Source: Diogma glabrata (taxonomy: Eukaryota > Arthropoda > Insecta > Diptera > Cylindrotomidae). From it: a DNA stretch of 64,000 nt. Made by a program: the position numbers and the translations under genes. The stretch spans positions 278,957,491-279,021,490 of the forward strand of contig OY856186.1 of the NCBI GenBank assembly GCA_963693315.1, read 5' to 3'. Of this stretch, positions 1-10,742 are shown one piece after another (position 1 is the first letter of the stretch; every line of letters starts with the position of its first letter). The notes below the pieces were generated by a model. It did no database searches. It was not told the origin of the DNA and was given only the letters and a program-made list of their open reading frames with translations.

Positions 1-527
1 GGAATTGTTAAATTCAAATTAAATAAATGATAAAAAATGTGCAAAATATTTATTTTGAGTTAAAATTAAAAATTTATTACAAAAACATATATGTAAATCC
101 AAAAAACTGTTAATTTTTAACTCCACTTTTTTTATTATGAAAAATTTTAAGGCGTGTTGCAATAAAATTAGTAAAAAAAAAAACAAAAAATTGTCCCCTC
201 CTGAATTTTTTATATAATGTTAGTATGTTAATGTTAGTATCATAGGTCATACAACGTGAATTATTATTTTGATTAGCTCTGTTCAATACCTACATTTTGA
301 GCTATATAACATTAAAATCAGTCCGGAAGTTTTGACTGTAGAGCCATTTCAATACACCAGGGCCGAGCAATTTCTTGATTTTTCAACACCCTGTATCTTA
401 AGACAGTGTTAAAAAAAAAACTAAAAACGCAGAAAATTTTTTTTTTGATGTCAACGAATTCCAATACCTTAATAAACAAAATTAAAACCTCATTTCCAGA
501 CCTTGCTGATTTCACGTGTTTATCACC
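1..527. other. AT-rich sequence, no gene seen
   Basis: Homopolymer-rich AT sequence. The only open frame of note (318-515, minus) has low-complexity composition and no family resemblance. No RNA gene or repeat boundary is visible here. Confidence 0.5.
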
Positions 528-580
528 GGCCGCAAATCACAGTAATAAAGTGCCACTTTAATATGTAGGCGAATAAAAAA
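528..580 (+). repeat. short copy of dispersed repeat family R (3' tail only)
   Basis: The motif GGCCGCAAATCACAGTAATA, followed by a stretch ending in GTAGGCGAATAAAAA, recurs at 19885-19940 on the plus strand and on the minus strand near 52460-52530. Only the last 50 or so bases of the roughly 515-bp family are present. Confidence 0.75.
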
Positions 581-1867
581 ATTTTTATAGTTAAAAATAA
601 AATTTCAGTGTAGGGAACTAGATCAAAACAATTTGACGTTTTATTTTTTATATAGAAACCATGGTAGAAATTTTCATATTCGAATTGTGCTCTAAATACC
701 CTTAGCGTTAGGCTTCGACCTTACGACCTGAGTACTCTATGATAGCAAACAAATTTCCAAATCGTTATGTAATATACTATTTATTTGACAAGTAATGATT
801 AGCATGATGCATGTTTTAGCTGTCTTTCTGGCTTGTCAGATTAACAGGCTTGTCAGATTAATTGAAAATCATTTTTATGAGAATTAAAAATATCTTATCA
901 AGTTTATTTTGAATTAGCAGATATTAATCAATGAATAATCACCAAAATCTTTTCGTATTTTGTGATTTCGTTGGTATTTTTGAAACACAAAATTTAAAAA
1001 CCGTAATGCGGAACAGAATAAATGCTAACAAAAAAAACATACAACGTAAGTAATAATAATAATAAATAAAATTAACACAAAATCAAAATTAAAAAGCTTT
1101 TGCATCAACTTAAAAAAAGTTGATATAAAATCTTATTGCATATCTTTATTTTAATTTTAAACCAACAAAAAAATGTGAAAATAAGAAACTCATATTTCAG
1201 AAATATGATTTTGATAATTTTTTTTTATTTATCTAAAGTAATAAAAACCAAAAATAGCCATAAATAAAATTCTTGGATTTTCCAAGAAAAAAATAAATTC
1301 ATCTTGAAATTTAATCTTCGTTCATTGGAAAGTTGGTTGGTATTATATGATTGTTTTCTTTTAATTAATTAATTTTAGTGATTTTGTTAAAGCATTTTCC
1401 ATAATTTCTTTTAAAAACATGTAAATGGAATCACATAAATCACTTATAATTTTTTTAAACGTATTTCGTTTAATTGAATTCAACTATACCATGAAATCTT
1501 TATTTTTTTTTTCAATACAAAAACGTTAAATAAAATTTGTCATTTCACAAATTAAGTTCGTATTCCTAATATAAGCTGCGCCAATCCTACAAAAATTTCA
1601 CGTGCTAACAAAAATCTGCTCCATTTATGTTATAATTTAATAGTAATCAATCTACAACTATTTTTTTACAAACGTACAATTTTGTTGATAGATGACTGAC
1701 AGAAAATTAAAATTATGTCAAATAATTTGATATAATAATAAAAAGGAATTCGTTAGCTGTCATCAAGTCAGTAGAATTGGACATTGAAATATTAATTAGT
1801 TTTAGACAAACAATAAATTGATGAAATCATTATTTGTCTATCGAAGGTCAAATATTTTTTTTTGTTA
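581..1867. other. AT-rich sequence, nothing recognised
   Basis: No open frame with family resemblance and no long repeat. A small direct duplication of GGCTTGTCAGATTAA lies near 831-862. The rest is low-complexity AT sequence. Confidence 0.5.
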
Positions 1868-2062
1868 TACACTGAAAGAAAAAATTTGGTTACTACAACC
1901 GCGTTTGTGCCAACCGAATGTTTGTTGTTACTCTAAATTCGGTTGTTGTTTCTTCAAATTTTGTTTTGGAAGTAAAGACAACCGAATTTGAGGTTATTGT
2001 GGCAGAAAACATTCGGTTGGCACAAAAGAGGTTGTAGTGACCGAATTTATTTTTTCAGTGTA
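1868..2062. mobile_element. 195-bp palindromic miniature element
   Basis: Both ends read TACACTGAAA(G/A) followed by an A-run. The next block, GGTTACTACAACC on the left, and then GTGCCAACCGAATGTTT appear as reverse complements on the right. The arms cover nearly the whole unit, so it would fold into one hairpin. It has no coding capacity, as expected of a MITE. TA next to both ends may be the target duplication. The CACTGAAARAAAA terminus resembles that of the larger element at 26994-29336. Confidence 0.75.
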
Positions 2063-2265
2063 TTAAGTTAAAACCACAGATAATAGTTTTCCTGAATTGC
2101 AAACATGTTTTGTAAATGAAAAATCTTAATTATTTTATTAAAATGAAATAGCGAAATTTTTCATTTCAAATATATTCTATAACACGACGTGAACTTCTAA
2201 TATCCATAAACATATCCATAAAACGGTGTCTAATGAAAGAAGTGAAATTTAACTGTAGTAAAATA

Positions 2266-2385
2266 ATTGATGATGAAGTTTCAAATTGGAATAGTTATCG
2301 TTTCTGTGGCGTAATTGATAAGCGTGTCTGTCGTACTCGTAAATCAAGGCACAATAAGGAAGGCTCGAATTCAGATCGAAACTCG
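2266..2385 (+). repeat. tRNA-Arg-like SINE head
   Basis: TGGCGTAATTGATAAGCG at about 2307 closely resembles the D-arm and A box of arthropod tRNA-Arg. GGCTCGAATTC about 55 bases downstream fits a B box. An anticodon arm and acceptor stem cannot be folded cleanly, so this is not a tRNA gene. The same layout appears at 33503-33582 and, inverted, at 32587-32667, also preceded by a GAAGTTTCAA-type sequence. A tRNA-derived SINE or SINE relic is the best reading. Confidence 0.55.
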
Positions 2386-2439
2386 CATGTCACGTCCATT
2401 TAGAGGTCCGCCCCTTTATGGATATTTTATAGTAAAATA

Positions 2440-3173
2440 TTTTTCAAAATTAAAACATGTTGCTAAATGGTATGATTGTGCATTGTACATTTCTATAAAA
2501 ATGTTGTGCAAGATTATTCAATGTACATTAATATGGTCAGTGGTCACCCTTATATACTTATGAATTACTTAAGGATATCCCGCGTTGTCCGCCCTGCTAA
2601 ATGACCATGCTGTATATATTGTGTTAAATGTTGTATGCGGAAATCCAGTTACACTCTGTCATCATAACTATTTGGATATTATATTTGGACACCACAATGG
2701 TATATTCGGGGAGATCTGTGAGTGATTAAGCTCAAGTAACTATGTATTTCCACCATGTGAAATTGCAATTCGAAATAAGTTTTCTTTTTCTCCTCGAAAA
2801 TGTTTTTTATTCCAAGAAATTTTTTCTATAATAAAAATATGAAAATCAATTAGAATACAAATTTATTGCCGAACGGGTCAAAACTCAAAACTATTTTGCG
2901 CTAAGACTTATTTCTCAAGAAATCTTAATTTAAAATATTTCGGCAGAATATCAAAAGAGGTTTTGTTATTGTTGTTGTGCTTATTTTAAAATTAAAAGTA
3001 GATTGGCAATTTTCGATTATAATAATTTATTTGTTTTAAATATTTGACGAGCAGGGTGGTTGGTATTTATGAATGAAATATTGGAATAGTAATATTGAAA
3101 TGAGTACACACGATTTAAGATATGTTTGCTTGGTTCAGTCAAACATTTAATTTTAGCGAGTAAATAACATATC
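2440..3173. other. AT-rich sequence, nothing recognised
   Basis: Short mixed-composition stretch near 2560-2760, otherwise AT-rich. No coding, RNA or repeat signature was found by eye. Confidence 0.45.
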
Positions 3174-3415
3174 GAGGGCTCAGAATACAAGTGAACCAAG
3201 TCCATTTTGTGCTTTTTGTTTAGGCATTTTGTTCAGGCGTATGTTCAGGCATTTTGTCATTTGTTTAGCATATGCTGGACCACATATGGTTAAACAAATT
3301 TAATTTATAATTAAAAAAATGTTAATAGGTAATTTTGTTATAAAGCTTTAATTTTAAACCTCTGTAGCACAAAAAAGCACAAAATGGACTTGGTTCACTT
3401 GTATTCTGAGTCCTC
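3174..3415. mobile_element. 242-bp miniature element with 42-bp inverted ends
   Basis: The left end (GAGG-CTCAGAATACAAG, then GTGAACCAAGTCC) is repeated as the reverse complement at 3373-3415 with a single-base difference near the tip. The interior is AT-rich and non-coding. The left arm contains duplicated GTTCAGGCATTTTGT-like words. MITE-like; superfamily not assigned. Confidence 0.75.
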
Positions 3416-4349
3416 CATATGTCAGAAATTAATACACTGCAATAATAATATATTTTTATACAAAACACATTACTTAATACAATTTTAACTTATCCATCAA
3501 AGTAAAAATGTATATCACGAAAACCTGTTCAATTTATATATGCTGCCCAAATGTCTAGTAAATTTTTTTTTTTTAAATGAAATCGTGAATATATTTTTAT
3601 TGTGTATGTGAACAGTTAATTTCTGCTTGGACATATGAATTTTAAATGTAAAGTTTGACTGTTAGTTTAACAGTCTAGTAATTTTAGAAACCATTTTCCT
3701 TTGATCTAGTTTTTTAATATAACTAAAATTTTATAATTATGTATTTTCTAAAAGTTAACACCTAATGTTCATTATAAAATGCTACAACATGATTCAATGT
3801 AAAGTAAAATTAACAAAAACTTCAAATTTTCTTGAAATAACAATACGAAAAAAGTGTAGAAAAACACAACAATAACAAGAGCAAAATATCAAAAATGATG
3901 TTAAATGTTGACCTAAATTTTTAGCATAATAAATAAGCTACTATACCATCTTGTTACACAATTTCTTAAGTAAAAAACTTCATTTTTCATATTTTTATTT
4001 TCTGAAATGTTCAGTGGAGGCGAAATTATGTTATGTTTATTTATGACAAAACCAAATAAAAAATTTCATCGCTAAATCTGATAGAAATCTGTGTTGGGAA
4101 TTCTATTTTTCTATGTAAGAAAAAATATCTTCGATGTTTTATTGGATTTGTACATTTTATTAAAAATTCGTCTGTTCAGGTTATGTCCGGTGAGAAAATA
4201 TTTGATTTAATTTCAGTTAGTCTTTATACTAATTTTATTTTATATGGTATTCTCCCTGGGTTCAACCCCTATCTAGGTCAAAGTGTTTTTAAACAAAACA
4301 TTTGTAACCACGGACTCTTTCGAACTTTACTCTAAAAATAAGAATATTT
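3416..4349. other. AT-rich sequence, nothing recognised
   Basis: No coding frame with family resemblance, no hairpin and no recognisable repeat. Confidence 0.45.
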
Positions 4350-4922
4350 TTACGATTACAGCAAAAACATAACAAAACACAACAACAAATTAATGAAATC
4401 AATAGTGTTGTTGTATTCTTAGAACTTGGGTCAACATAAAATTACTTTATGAATCAAATCATCATAACGTAAAATAATCGAATATTCTAGTTCTCAAGGT
4501 TTCTAAAAAGTGACCTCGAATGATCGAGATTATGCAGAATCGTATATAAGGATGTCTTGCAAGACTAGATTAGTTTTATTTTAAACGTCTGATGGTAAAG
4601 TTAAAATTATAAAAGTAAATTTTAAACTAGTTTTTGTGAATAAAGTTTTAAGTGTTATTAAGTAGAAATATTTTGTGTATTATTTTGAACGTTGTGTTAC
4701 TGGAAATTTCTGCAATCAACCGTTGGAAATTCTGATGCTGTTGACAGAATATTCTAGTTAGGAATATTGTTTCCTGTTAATGTGGAACTAAGCAGTTCAA
4801 TACTTAATAAAACCTGGTGTGTTTGCTTACTAATCAGTGATCGAACTCAGAAAGAGATTGGGAATTGCGTTTATAGAATTGAGAGTAAGACCAATTCGAA
4901 GTAAGGTTGGCAAAACGTAACA
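4350..4922 (+). mobile_element. LTR copy (solo LTR) of family Z
   Basis: The block matches the minus-strand solo LTR at 54018-54536, most clearly around TATTTTGAACGTTGTGTTAC and CAACCGTTGGA. It ends in CGTAACA followed by ATAT, the same terminus and flank as that solo LTR. A TATATAAGG box at 4542-4550 fits the LTR promoter. The left end is too diverged to place exactly. No internal coding region is attached. A third, inverted copy lies at 6797-7100. Confidence 0.6.
4542..4550 (+). promoter_or_regulatory. TATA box of LTR family Z
   Basis: TATATAAGG lies about 380 bases before the LTR end, with a TATATAAAA box at the comparable place in the solo LTR at 54018-54536. The position inside an LTR supports a former U3 promoter. 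GAATATTCTAG palindromes at 4480-4490 and 4747-4757 resemble heat-shock elements but are not proof of them. Confidence 0.4.
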
Positions 4923-5234
4923 ATATATTAAGAAATCCGCTAATAATTTGCTAAATTGTTTCGGTTCCGGTCTTTAAATTAAAATAAATATATAAGCATT
5001 TATGTATGCTACAAGTCAGTCAATAATATTTTAACATTTTCTCAGCTAATTTGATGCGTCACAATGTTAATCAATAATACATATTTTTATTGACATAAAT
5101 GAACATTTTTGTTGATAAAGCTTAGTCATAGCATTACATATAGATATAATACAGCTGTTCAAATTTTTGTTCAGAGTTTTAGAGCAGTTGTTTGGTGAGA
5201 TGATATGTGAAAGTGGTTGTTTTGCATCATATTG

Positions 5235-5560
5235 AGAGATATGGGAAAATTATAATTTTTTGTGCGATGAAATTAGGGAGAAACAAGATATGGAACGTTT
5301 GAATTGTGAAGCCGAGTCCTTTGAAATGGATTTGATACTAGATATAAATTCGTGGTTATATCCAAAAGAATTGGGCGACAAATGCCGCTTGATATTAGCT
5401 ACCTCACCTCAAGATAGGGAAAATAAAATGCTATTGTATGGATGTGGTAATTGTGTCAAGGTGAAAATAAAACTAATATTGATGAATTTAATGCACAAGA
5501 AATTGGAGGATTAAGAACTGCTAGTTTTGGGTTGTAAAGTTTGGGATAATGGTAAACTAA
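5235..5560 (+). pseudogene. RPB8 (RNA polymerase subunit ABC3) pseudogene
   Basis: The open frame from about 5235 to 5514 contains [13 protein letters not shown] followed by KELGDK and RLILATS. This is the conserved core of RPB8, the small subunit shared by RNA polymerases I, II and III. The preceding RLNCEAESF also aligns with the family, and a weaker match extends upstream without an intron. After ATS the family's acidic loop is missing or scrambled. A YG is then followed by a stop in frame, while a shifted frame reads QGENKTN, resembling the RPB8 strand that follows the loop. The intact protein is about 150 residues and only about half is alignable here. With no intron, it looks like a decayed processed copy, though no poly(A) tail is visible. 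It lies between two inverted LTR copies and just upstream of a LINE insertion. Fit to the core is good; the downstream alignment is tentative. Confidence 0.75.
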
Positions 5561-5597
5561 TAATTTACATGGATCATCCATCAAATAATTATACTGT

Positions 5598-5612
5598 GAG
5601 TTTGATTTGATT
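5598..5612 (+). repeat. 15-bp target-site duplication, left copy
   Basis: GAGTTTGATTTGATT is repeated exactly at 6416-6430, on the other side of the truncated LINE. It marks the insertion site of that LINE. Confidence 0.85.
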
Positions 5613-6415
5613 GCATATAAAACAAATCTAGTCAAGTTCTTGGCTACGCAGATGATATTGTGCTTCTCGGACGTAGAACAAGCGATATTAAGGATAGTCT
5701 CTCTCAGCTTGAAAGAAATGCGAAACGGCTTGGATTATGGATCAACACCGGCAAAACTAAAGTGTTAACAACATTTAAGAACATACCTCCCGGAAATCTG
5801 GATACTGGCGACTATGAAGTGGAACGCGTGGAAAACTTCAAATACCTCGGGTCTGTAATAACATCGTCAGAGTTTTCTACGCATACTCAAAACTTCTGCG
5901 ATCAAAACATCTTTCGCGGTCGTGTAAACTCACACTTTACAAAGCATTAATCCGACCTGTGCTTACATTTGGAAGTGAAAGCTGGACACTGACTTCCTCC
6001 GATTGCAGAATTCTATCAACATTCGAGAGGAAAGTCATATGAACAATTTATGGTCCATGTAAAGTTGCTGAAAATCAGTATAGAATCCGAATGAATCATG
6101 AAATCAGACAGCTTCTTGGAGGCTGCGATGTAATCGGATTCATTAAATCCAACCGGATTAGATGGTTTGGTCATGTAGAAAGTGCTCCATTGGAAAGAAT
6201 GATAAAAAAAGCGTCCCAACAACAACCAGCTGGTGTTCGTCGAAGAGGAAGACCTAGACAACGCTGGCGTGATGAAATCATCCAAGACCTTCGTGATATA
6301 GGATGTCGAAACTGGGGTCAACTGGTCATGGAACGAGATGATTGGAAGCTGGTGGCACAGACGGCAAAATCCCTTCATGGGATGTAAACGCCAGAGAGAG
6401 AGAGAGAGAGAGAGA
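5613..6415 (+). pseudogene. 5'-truncated RTE-like LINE, reverse transcriptase 3' part
   Basis: A shortened retrotransposon copy lies between perfect 15-bp direct repeats. Translation begins in the reverse-transcriptase palm, with the catalytic YADD box at 5645-5656 followed by LGLWINTGKTKVL and FKYLGSVIT, both usual in this family. A frame change between about 5880 and 5945 breaks the protein. The next frame gives LIRPVLTFGSESWTL, then a TGA at 6040-6042. The last open frame (6091-6387) holds the typical C-terminus, IRWFGHVESAP, then an RRRGRPRQRW stretch and a WKL motif. The copy ends in an (AG)n tract rather than poly(A), which fits RTE-type elements. It cannot move itself. The clade call rests on recalled resemblance. 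Confidence 0.85.
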
Positions 6416-6418
6416 GAG
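6391..6418 (+). repeat. (AG)n microsatellite tail of the LINE
   Basis: About 13 AG units follow the LINE stop codon directly and abut the right target duplication. RTE-type LINEs often end in short tandem repeats, so this is probably the 3' tail rather than a chance microsatellite. Confidence 0.8.
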
Positions 6419-6430
6419 TTTGATTTGATT
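6416..6430 (+). repeat. 15-bp target-site duplication, right copy
   Basis: Exact repeat of 5598-5612 (GAGTTTGATTTGATT). The first bases overlap the AG tract, so one or two bases of the boundary are ambiguous. Confidence 0.85.
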
Positions 6431-6796
6431 TATATAATTGATTTAAATAATTTATAAAATTTTTGTTTGTGATTTTTATTTAGTTAACATATTGTCTATT
6501 AGTCAACCATGATTTTTAGTTGATATTTTTTTTTGTTAAATCAGAAATTTACCAAGTGAAGATTCTTCCCGTATGTTTTTATAAAACGTCCGAAATCCCT
6601 AACACATTAACAATTATCAATACACCGGTTTTTCAATTAACTAATAGACAACCATAATGCTCGATAAACTGGAAAACTCTATGGGCTGATCACCCATTTA
6701 AAAGTCATCGATTAAATTAAGTCTTCAATTGAAACTCGGCAATAATATTGCGCAAATATAGATTGAGGGACTTTTTTTAACAGTAGATTCCAATAT
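6431..6796. other. AT-rich sequence, nothing recognised
   Basis: No frame or repeat recognised between the LINE and the inverted LTR copy. Confidence 0.45.
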
Positions 6797-7100
6797 GAAA
6801 GTGGTATAACTCTCAATTCGATAAACGTTATTCCTAAATCTTCTTCTGGATTTGATCACTGATTACTTACAAACATACCAGGTTTTTAAGCATTCAAAAA
6901 CATTTATTGATTCACAATAACAGAAAACAATGAAGCAAATAATATTCCTTAACTAGAATATTCCTTAAAAAGCTTAAGAAACTCCAACGGTTAATTGTAG
7001 AAATTTCAAGTACACGGCGTTCAAAATAATACACAAAATATTTATATTCAATAACACTTAAAACTTTATTTACAATTGAACCTCACTTTACTTTTATTTG
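6797..7100 (-). mobile_element. partial LTR copy of family Z, inverted
   Basis: Read on the minus strand this matches 4600-4890, including GTGTTATT, TTGTGTATTATTTTGAACG and the downstream CAGTGATC block, at a similarity I judge near 80 percent. The LTR's CA end is not recognisable. Together with 4350-4922 it forms an inverted pair around the RPB8 pseudogene and the LINE. Two independent insertions are the simplest explanation. Confidence 0.6.
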
Positions 7101-7984
7101 CCCGATTTTATGTTCAAAATACAGCGTTCCGTTTCAAAATAATTAGAGTAGAGGATTATTAACAAAATATTTTTGCAGGATAAATAAGATGACTCTACTG
7201 ATATAAAAAAGTAAGTAAACTATTGAAAGATTACACCATGAGAAATTGCGTAATGTTCATTCAGTGGCGTCATTTCACCAAAATCTTAGGAGGGGGGGGG
7301 GGCGAGAATTTAAATGACATAAACAAATTTTTTTCGTAAAACATAACATACACATTTTTATACACACATATATTTAAAAGCATTTAAATGCATGGACTTA
7401 GAAATAAAAATAAAAAGCTTTTGAGCTACCTTGGTTACTCTGCTAGATCTTTGTCTTCTGGTGTTATTTCATTGAAGCGAATGCCGCAAAGCTCTGCAAA
7501 ATCCCTTCATTTTAATTGAAGCGCTTGTGCTAGACATTATTATATCTTTGCTTTGTAACTGTTCAGAGAGTGAATTTGTAAACGACAGCAGATCGTGCAG
7601 CATAAAAAAAGGATGGTTTTTCTATACGATCCCGGGCATCCCGGGATTTAAAATTTATGAGTCACGTAGTTACAGGATCCATAAAACACCACGGGATTGC
7701 AATCCCTACGTGACTCCTCTTATGTCGAATCGTTTTTTTGTTTGTTTGTTTGATTTTCTTTATTTGTCTCAGAGAGAAAGAGTTATGTCTACCCTAAACT
7801 GACCAGAGCCAAATCGTTAAAATGTGGGACAAAATGCAAACATTCTTCCAAATACTAACTAATTAGAATTTCTATTACGAGAAAGTGGTACGGTGAAAAC
7901 GTGCTAACTAGATTGTGCATAAATTTACTATTTAATGCTTTCCTTTACTATTTATTTACTATTTAATTCTTCAAAATATTCTTT
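7101..7984. other. mixed sequence with a possible coding scrap
   Basis: Minus-strand bases 7405-7525 give a short open stretch containing GIRFNEITPEDKDL, which looks protein-like but is not identified. It could be a C-terminal scrap of the neighbouring hAT relic. At 7660-7720 GAGTCACGTAG is repeated inverted as CTACGTGACTC, forming a hairpin. A G-run lies near 7291-7302. Confidence 0.3.
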
Positions 7985-9045
7985 CATTTTAATTGGACAT
8001 TTTTCAACCGTTAGGAAATGTGCTTACAGTGGTTCGTACATTTTCAAAATTCTTTCTAGTGCTGGCATTACCGCCAGCCAGTGAGTTTCACTGTATCCAA
8101 TAAGTTGGTTATGTTCGACATTACTTTTGCCGCAGAACTCCTTCAACTTAAACCACACAGTTGAAAAAGTAACTGCAATATTTAAAGCAAGTCTTGCAAT
8201 AGGAGCTATGCGTTGCAGGTTATTATTGAATTGTAAAGTAAATCTTGCATTAAACCTAATTTCAATGCATTTCTATAAAATTTAAAACAACTCTTGCATC
8301 ATAATTTATTTCTATAGAACAGCTAGAAGTTTTAATGCACCTTGCTACAATTTAATACATTAATGAAATTTTAAAATTCACTAGAGTATTATCCATTTTA
8401 GAAATATATAGTTAAAATCGTTTCATGTATGTTTTAGTTATCGCTTCTCAGTTGAAAGTCTATAATAATAGTGGTTAAGGTGGTATGTATGTTTTAATTT
8501 TTTCCGTTGTAATTTTTTTATTTTAATTTGATTAATTTAGGCAGGAGTGTAATAATCAAAGTATCTCGAAATTATGATGTAATTTGCATCAAAATGTCAT
8601 ACTAAAAAAATGTTGCACGTAATTTATTTAATGTAAATAACAGACATTTTTAAACAACAAGCTTTTTTATTTTATTCCAAGTACTCTGTTAAATATTGAT
8701 GCAAAGAGCATTAGTTTAACTTTATATAGCAAGTTTTGTATTTTTTTGTAATGGAAACTACCGTAGGACCTATATGTGTAGCAATTTGCATTACATATTC
8801 AATTTTTTTTTAACTGTACAGTAAAGACAGTAAACTATCCAAATTTTTTTAACCCTGCCATTTAAATCAGCAGCACTTCTTATTGCATTATTTAGAATAT
8901 GGGCCGCGAATCCAATACCCAATACATTCTGGTTCAAATTCGCGTTTAGCTCGCTTTTAAATTTTCACCCCTTGACGTGACACCACTAAAATTGGTGTTC
9001 GTGTTATCAGCGCAAATTACAACTAACTTTTTGTCAATGTTATAT
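7985..9045 (-). pseudogene. hAT-superfamily transposase relic, split by a MITE
   Basis: Two coding blocks on the minus strand belong to one hAT-type transposase of the ZBED/SCAND3-like kind. The upstream block (about 9045 to 8818) reads VVICADNTNTNFSGV, breaks frame once, then reads NVLGIGFAAHILNNAI and AADLNGR. The downstream block (about 8156 to 7985) reads KLKEFC, then HNQLIGYSETHWLAVMPALE and ILKMYEPL, followed by a TAA and KCPIKMKEYF in the same frame. CADNTNTNFGGV-like and (T/S)RWL-like motifs are hallmarks of this transposase core. The two blocks join almost without loss once the 661-bp element at 8157-8817 is set aside. At least one frameshift and one stop make it inactive. The N-terminal BED finger and C-terminal dimerisation region were not found. 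Confidence 0.8.
8157..8817. mobile_element. 661-bp miniature element inside the hAT relic
   Basis: It starts with ACAGTTGAAAAA and ends with the reverse complement of ACAGTTAAAAAA. Further in, both sides carry imperfect matching words such as TGCAATATTTAAAG and TGCAAATTGC. Removing it restores colinearity of the transposase relic, which fixes its borders well. It has no coding frame. The duplicated target, if any, is only 2-3 bases. Confidence 0.65.
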
Positions 9046-10742
9046 AACAACAAGAAAACAAAATAACAACAAAACTTGTTTAAGCTACTGGAGCTGGCGG
9101 CTTATAGCAACGCTTTTTTATGCTTATCTGTATCTATATCTCTTTTAATATCATAATGTCCACTGTTAATTTGCAAATTCACTCGGACTGGTAATACAAT
9201 AAACTTTTGCGTCGTTATATTTTGATTTTTTTATAAAAGGATAGTCCAATTCAATATCGTATGAGAATTTACGTAAACGTTTTCTATCCGTCTTGATTTG
9301 CAGGAGAACTTTTTAAATATAATTTTAAAAATTAGTATAAATTTACCTTAGGATTTTAGGAGTAAAATCGAAAAAACAAAAATTTTACTCTTACGAGTAA
9401 GAACGATATTCAAATTATTAACATTTTAATTTTTGAATATTATTTCAAAGGATTGAAATGAGTGCTCGAATAAACTAAAATTGTAAACTCTGGTTTGAAA
9501 ATTTAAATGTTTATGAATTTATACGGAAAACTGCGTCTTTTTAAGTAAAATATTTTGTATTTTATTTTTCATAATATACTTTTGATCTCTCGCATATAAA
9601 CCGGGGAGATGTATCTATAAACAAAGAAACATTTTCGCTGAGGTAGATGTGTTAGACATCAAAAGATATTTGCAAAATAAAATGTAAATTATTGAAGTGA
9701 AAAAAACTGAGGTTAGTATTTCTAAGAAAATTATAGTTAAAACACTATTTTAGTAAAAAAAATATTGCACTTGTTTGTTCTCTCAATATAGTTAAATCAA
9801 CATATACATAACATTATACAAACTGCAAGAAACAACTGTGAAGCCATTGCTTTGACTAAGATATTGCGCAAACTGTAAGTAGGTAGATATAAGGTTTTTT
9901 GATTATTTGGATAAAGCGGGCAAATGTGGTGGAAATATTTGTTTCGTGGGACGCTTCGTGGGACAAATTTCTCCGTGGGACAACGCAACGAAATGTGGAA
10001 CATTTCCACGCAGCGTGGGACGTCTGGTCAGTTTACTACCCATAAACGTGCGTAAATTTTTCATTTGATTCAAAATTGTACAATTATTGCGAGCTTCTTT
10101 TAAATCTATAAGAAAAACCTACCACAAAAAATAACAGTTTCTCCCTCCCTGTGACTGTATTACAAAAATGAACAAAGATTGACGTTTAGGATACGTTTTA
10201 GATTTTATTATAACCAACCAAACATATAATTCTTGCTATTTTATGAATTAAAAATTATAGTCCATATAGCGAACAGCAAGTTTTCATAACATTTACATTT
10301 ACATAACTTAAGTATTTGTTCGTGTCGTTAGAAAATATTGCTTGTCCATTATAAAACATTCACTATTACAAAATCACTGGAAATAACACAAGAAATTTAA
10401 ATTACTCCCGTAATTATTTTCATTCATTTTATAAAAATTAGTACAACTATCAAGAAAACTTTAGATACTAGGAGGGCCCGGCGTGCTTCGCTACGCTTAT
10501 AAATAAAGTTTTTGCGTAGACATTTTGTTGACGTAGAAGCAATGATTTCAAAAAGTGGTAATGGGAAATGCTAGCATATAATTTTTAATTTTTCTTTTAA
10601 ATATATGAATGAAAAATAATCAGAACTCTAGCTGACCAGTTCGGATATGTGAAACATTAGCGATCAAATAAGTTAGAGATCAAATAAGCTTACTTGAAAA
10701 CTTATTTGATCGCTAATTTATTTGATACATACACATACATAC
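9046..10742. other. AT-rich sequence with short repeats
   Basis: No gene recognised. A cluster of four CGTGGGAC words lies between 9943 and 10022 at irregular spacing. A small hairpin built from AGCGATCAAATAAG and its complement lies at 10659-10722. Confidence 0.45.

Noticed and set aside
6016..6378. 120-codon minus-strand frame
   Set aside because: Antisense shadow of the LINE C-terminal coding region.
4640..7090. single 2.4-kb transposon with 230-bp inverted repeats capturing RPB8
   Set aside because: The repeats are parts of an LTR family with its own TG...CA ends (54018-54536), so two separate LTR insertions explain them better.
9943..10022. CRISPR-like spacing of CGTGGGAC
   Set aside because: Repeats are 8 bases at irregular spacing in a eukaryotic sequence; no array structure.
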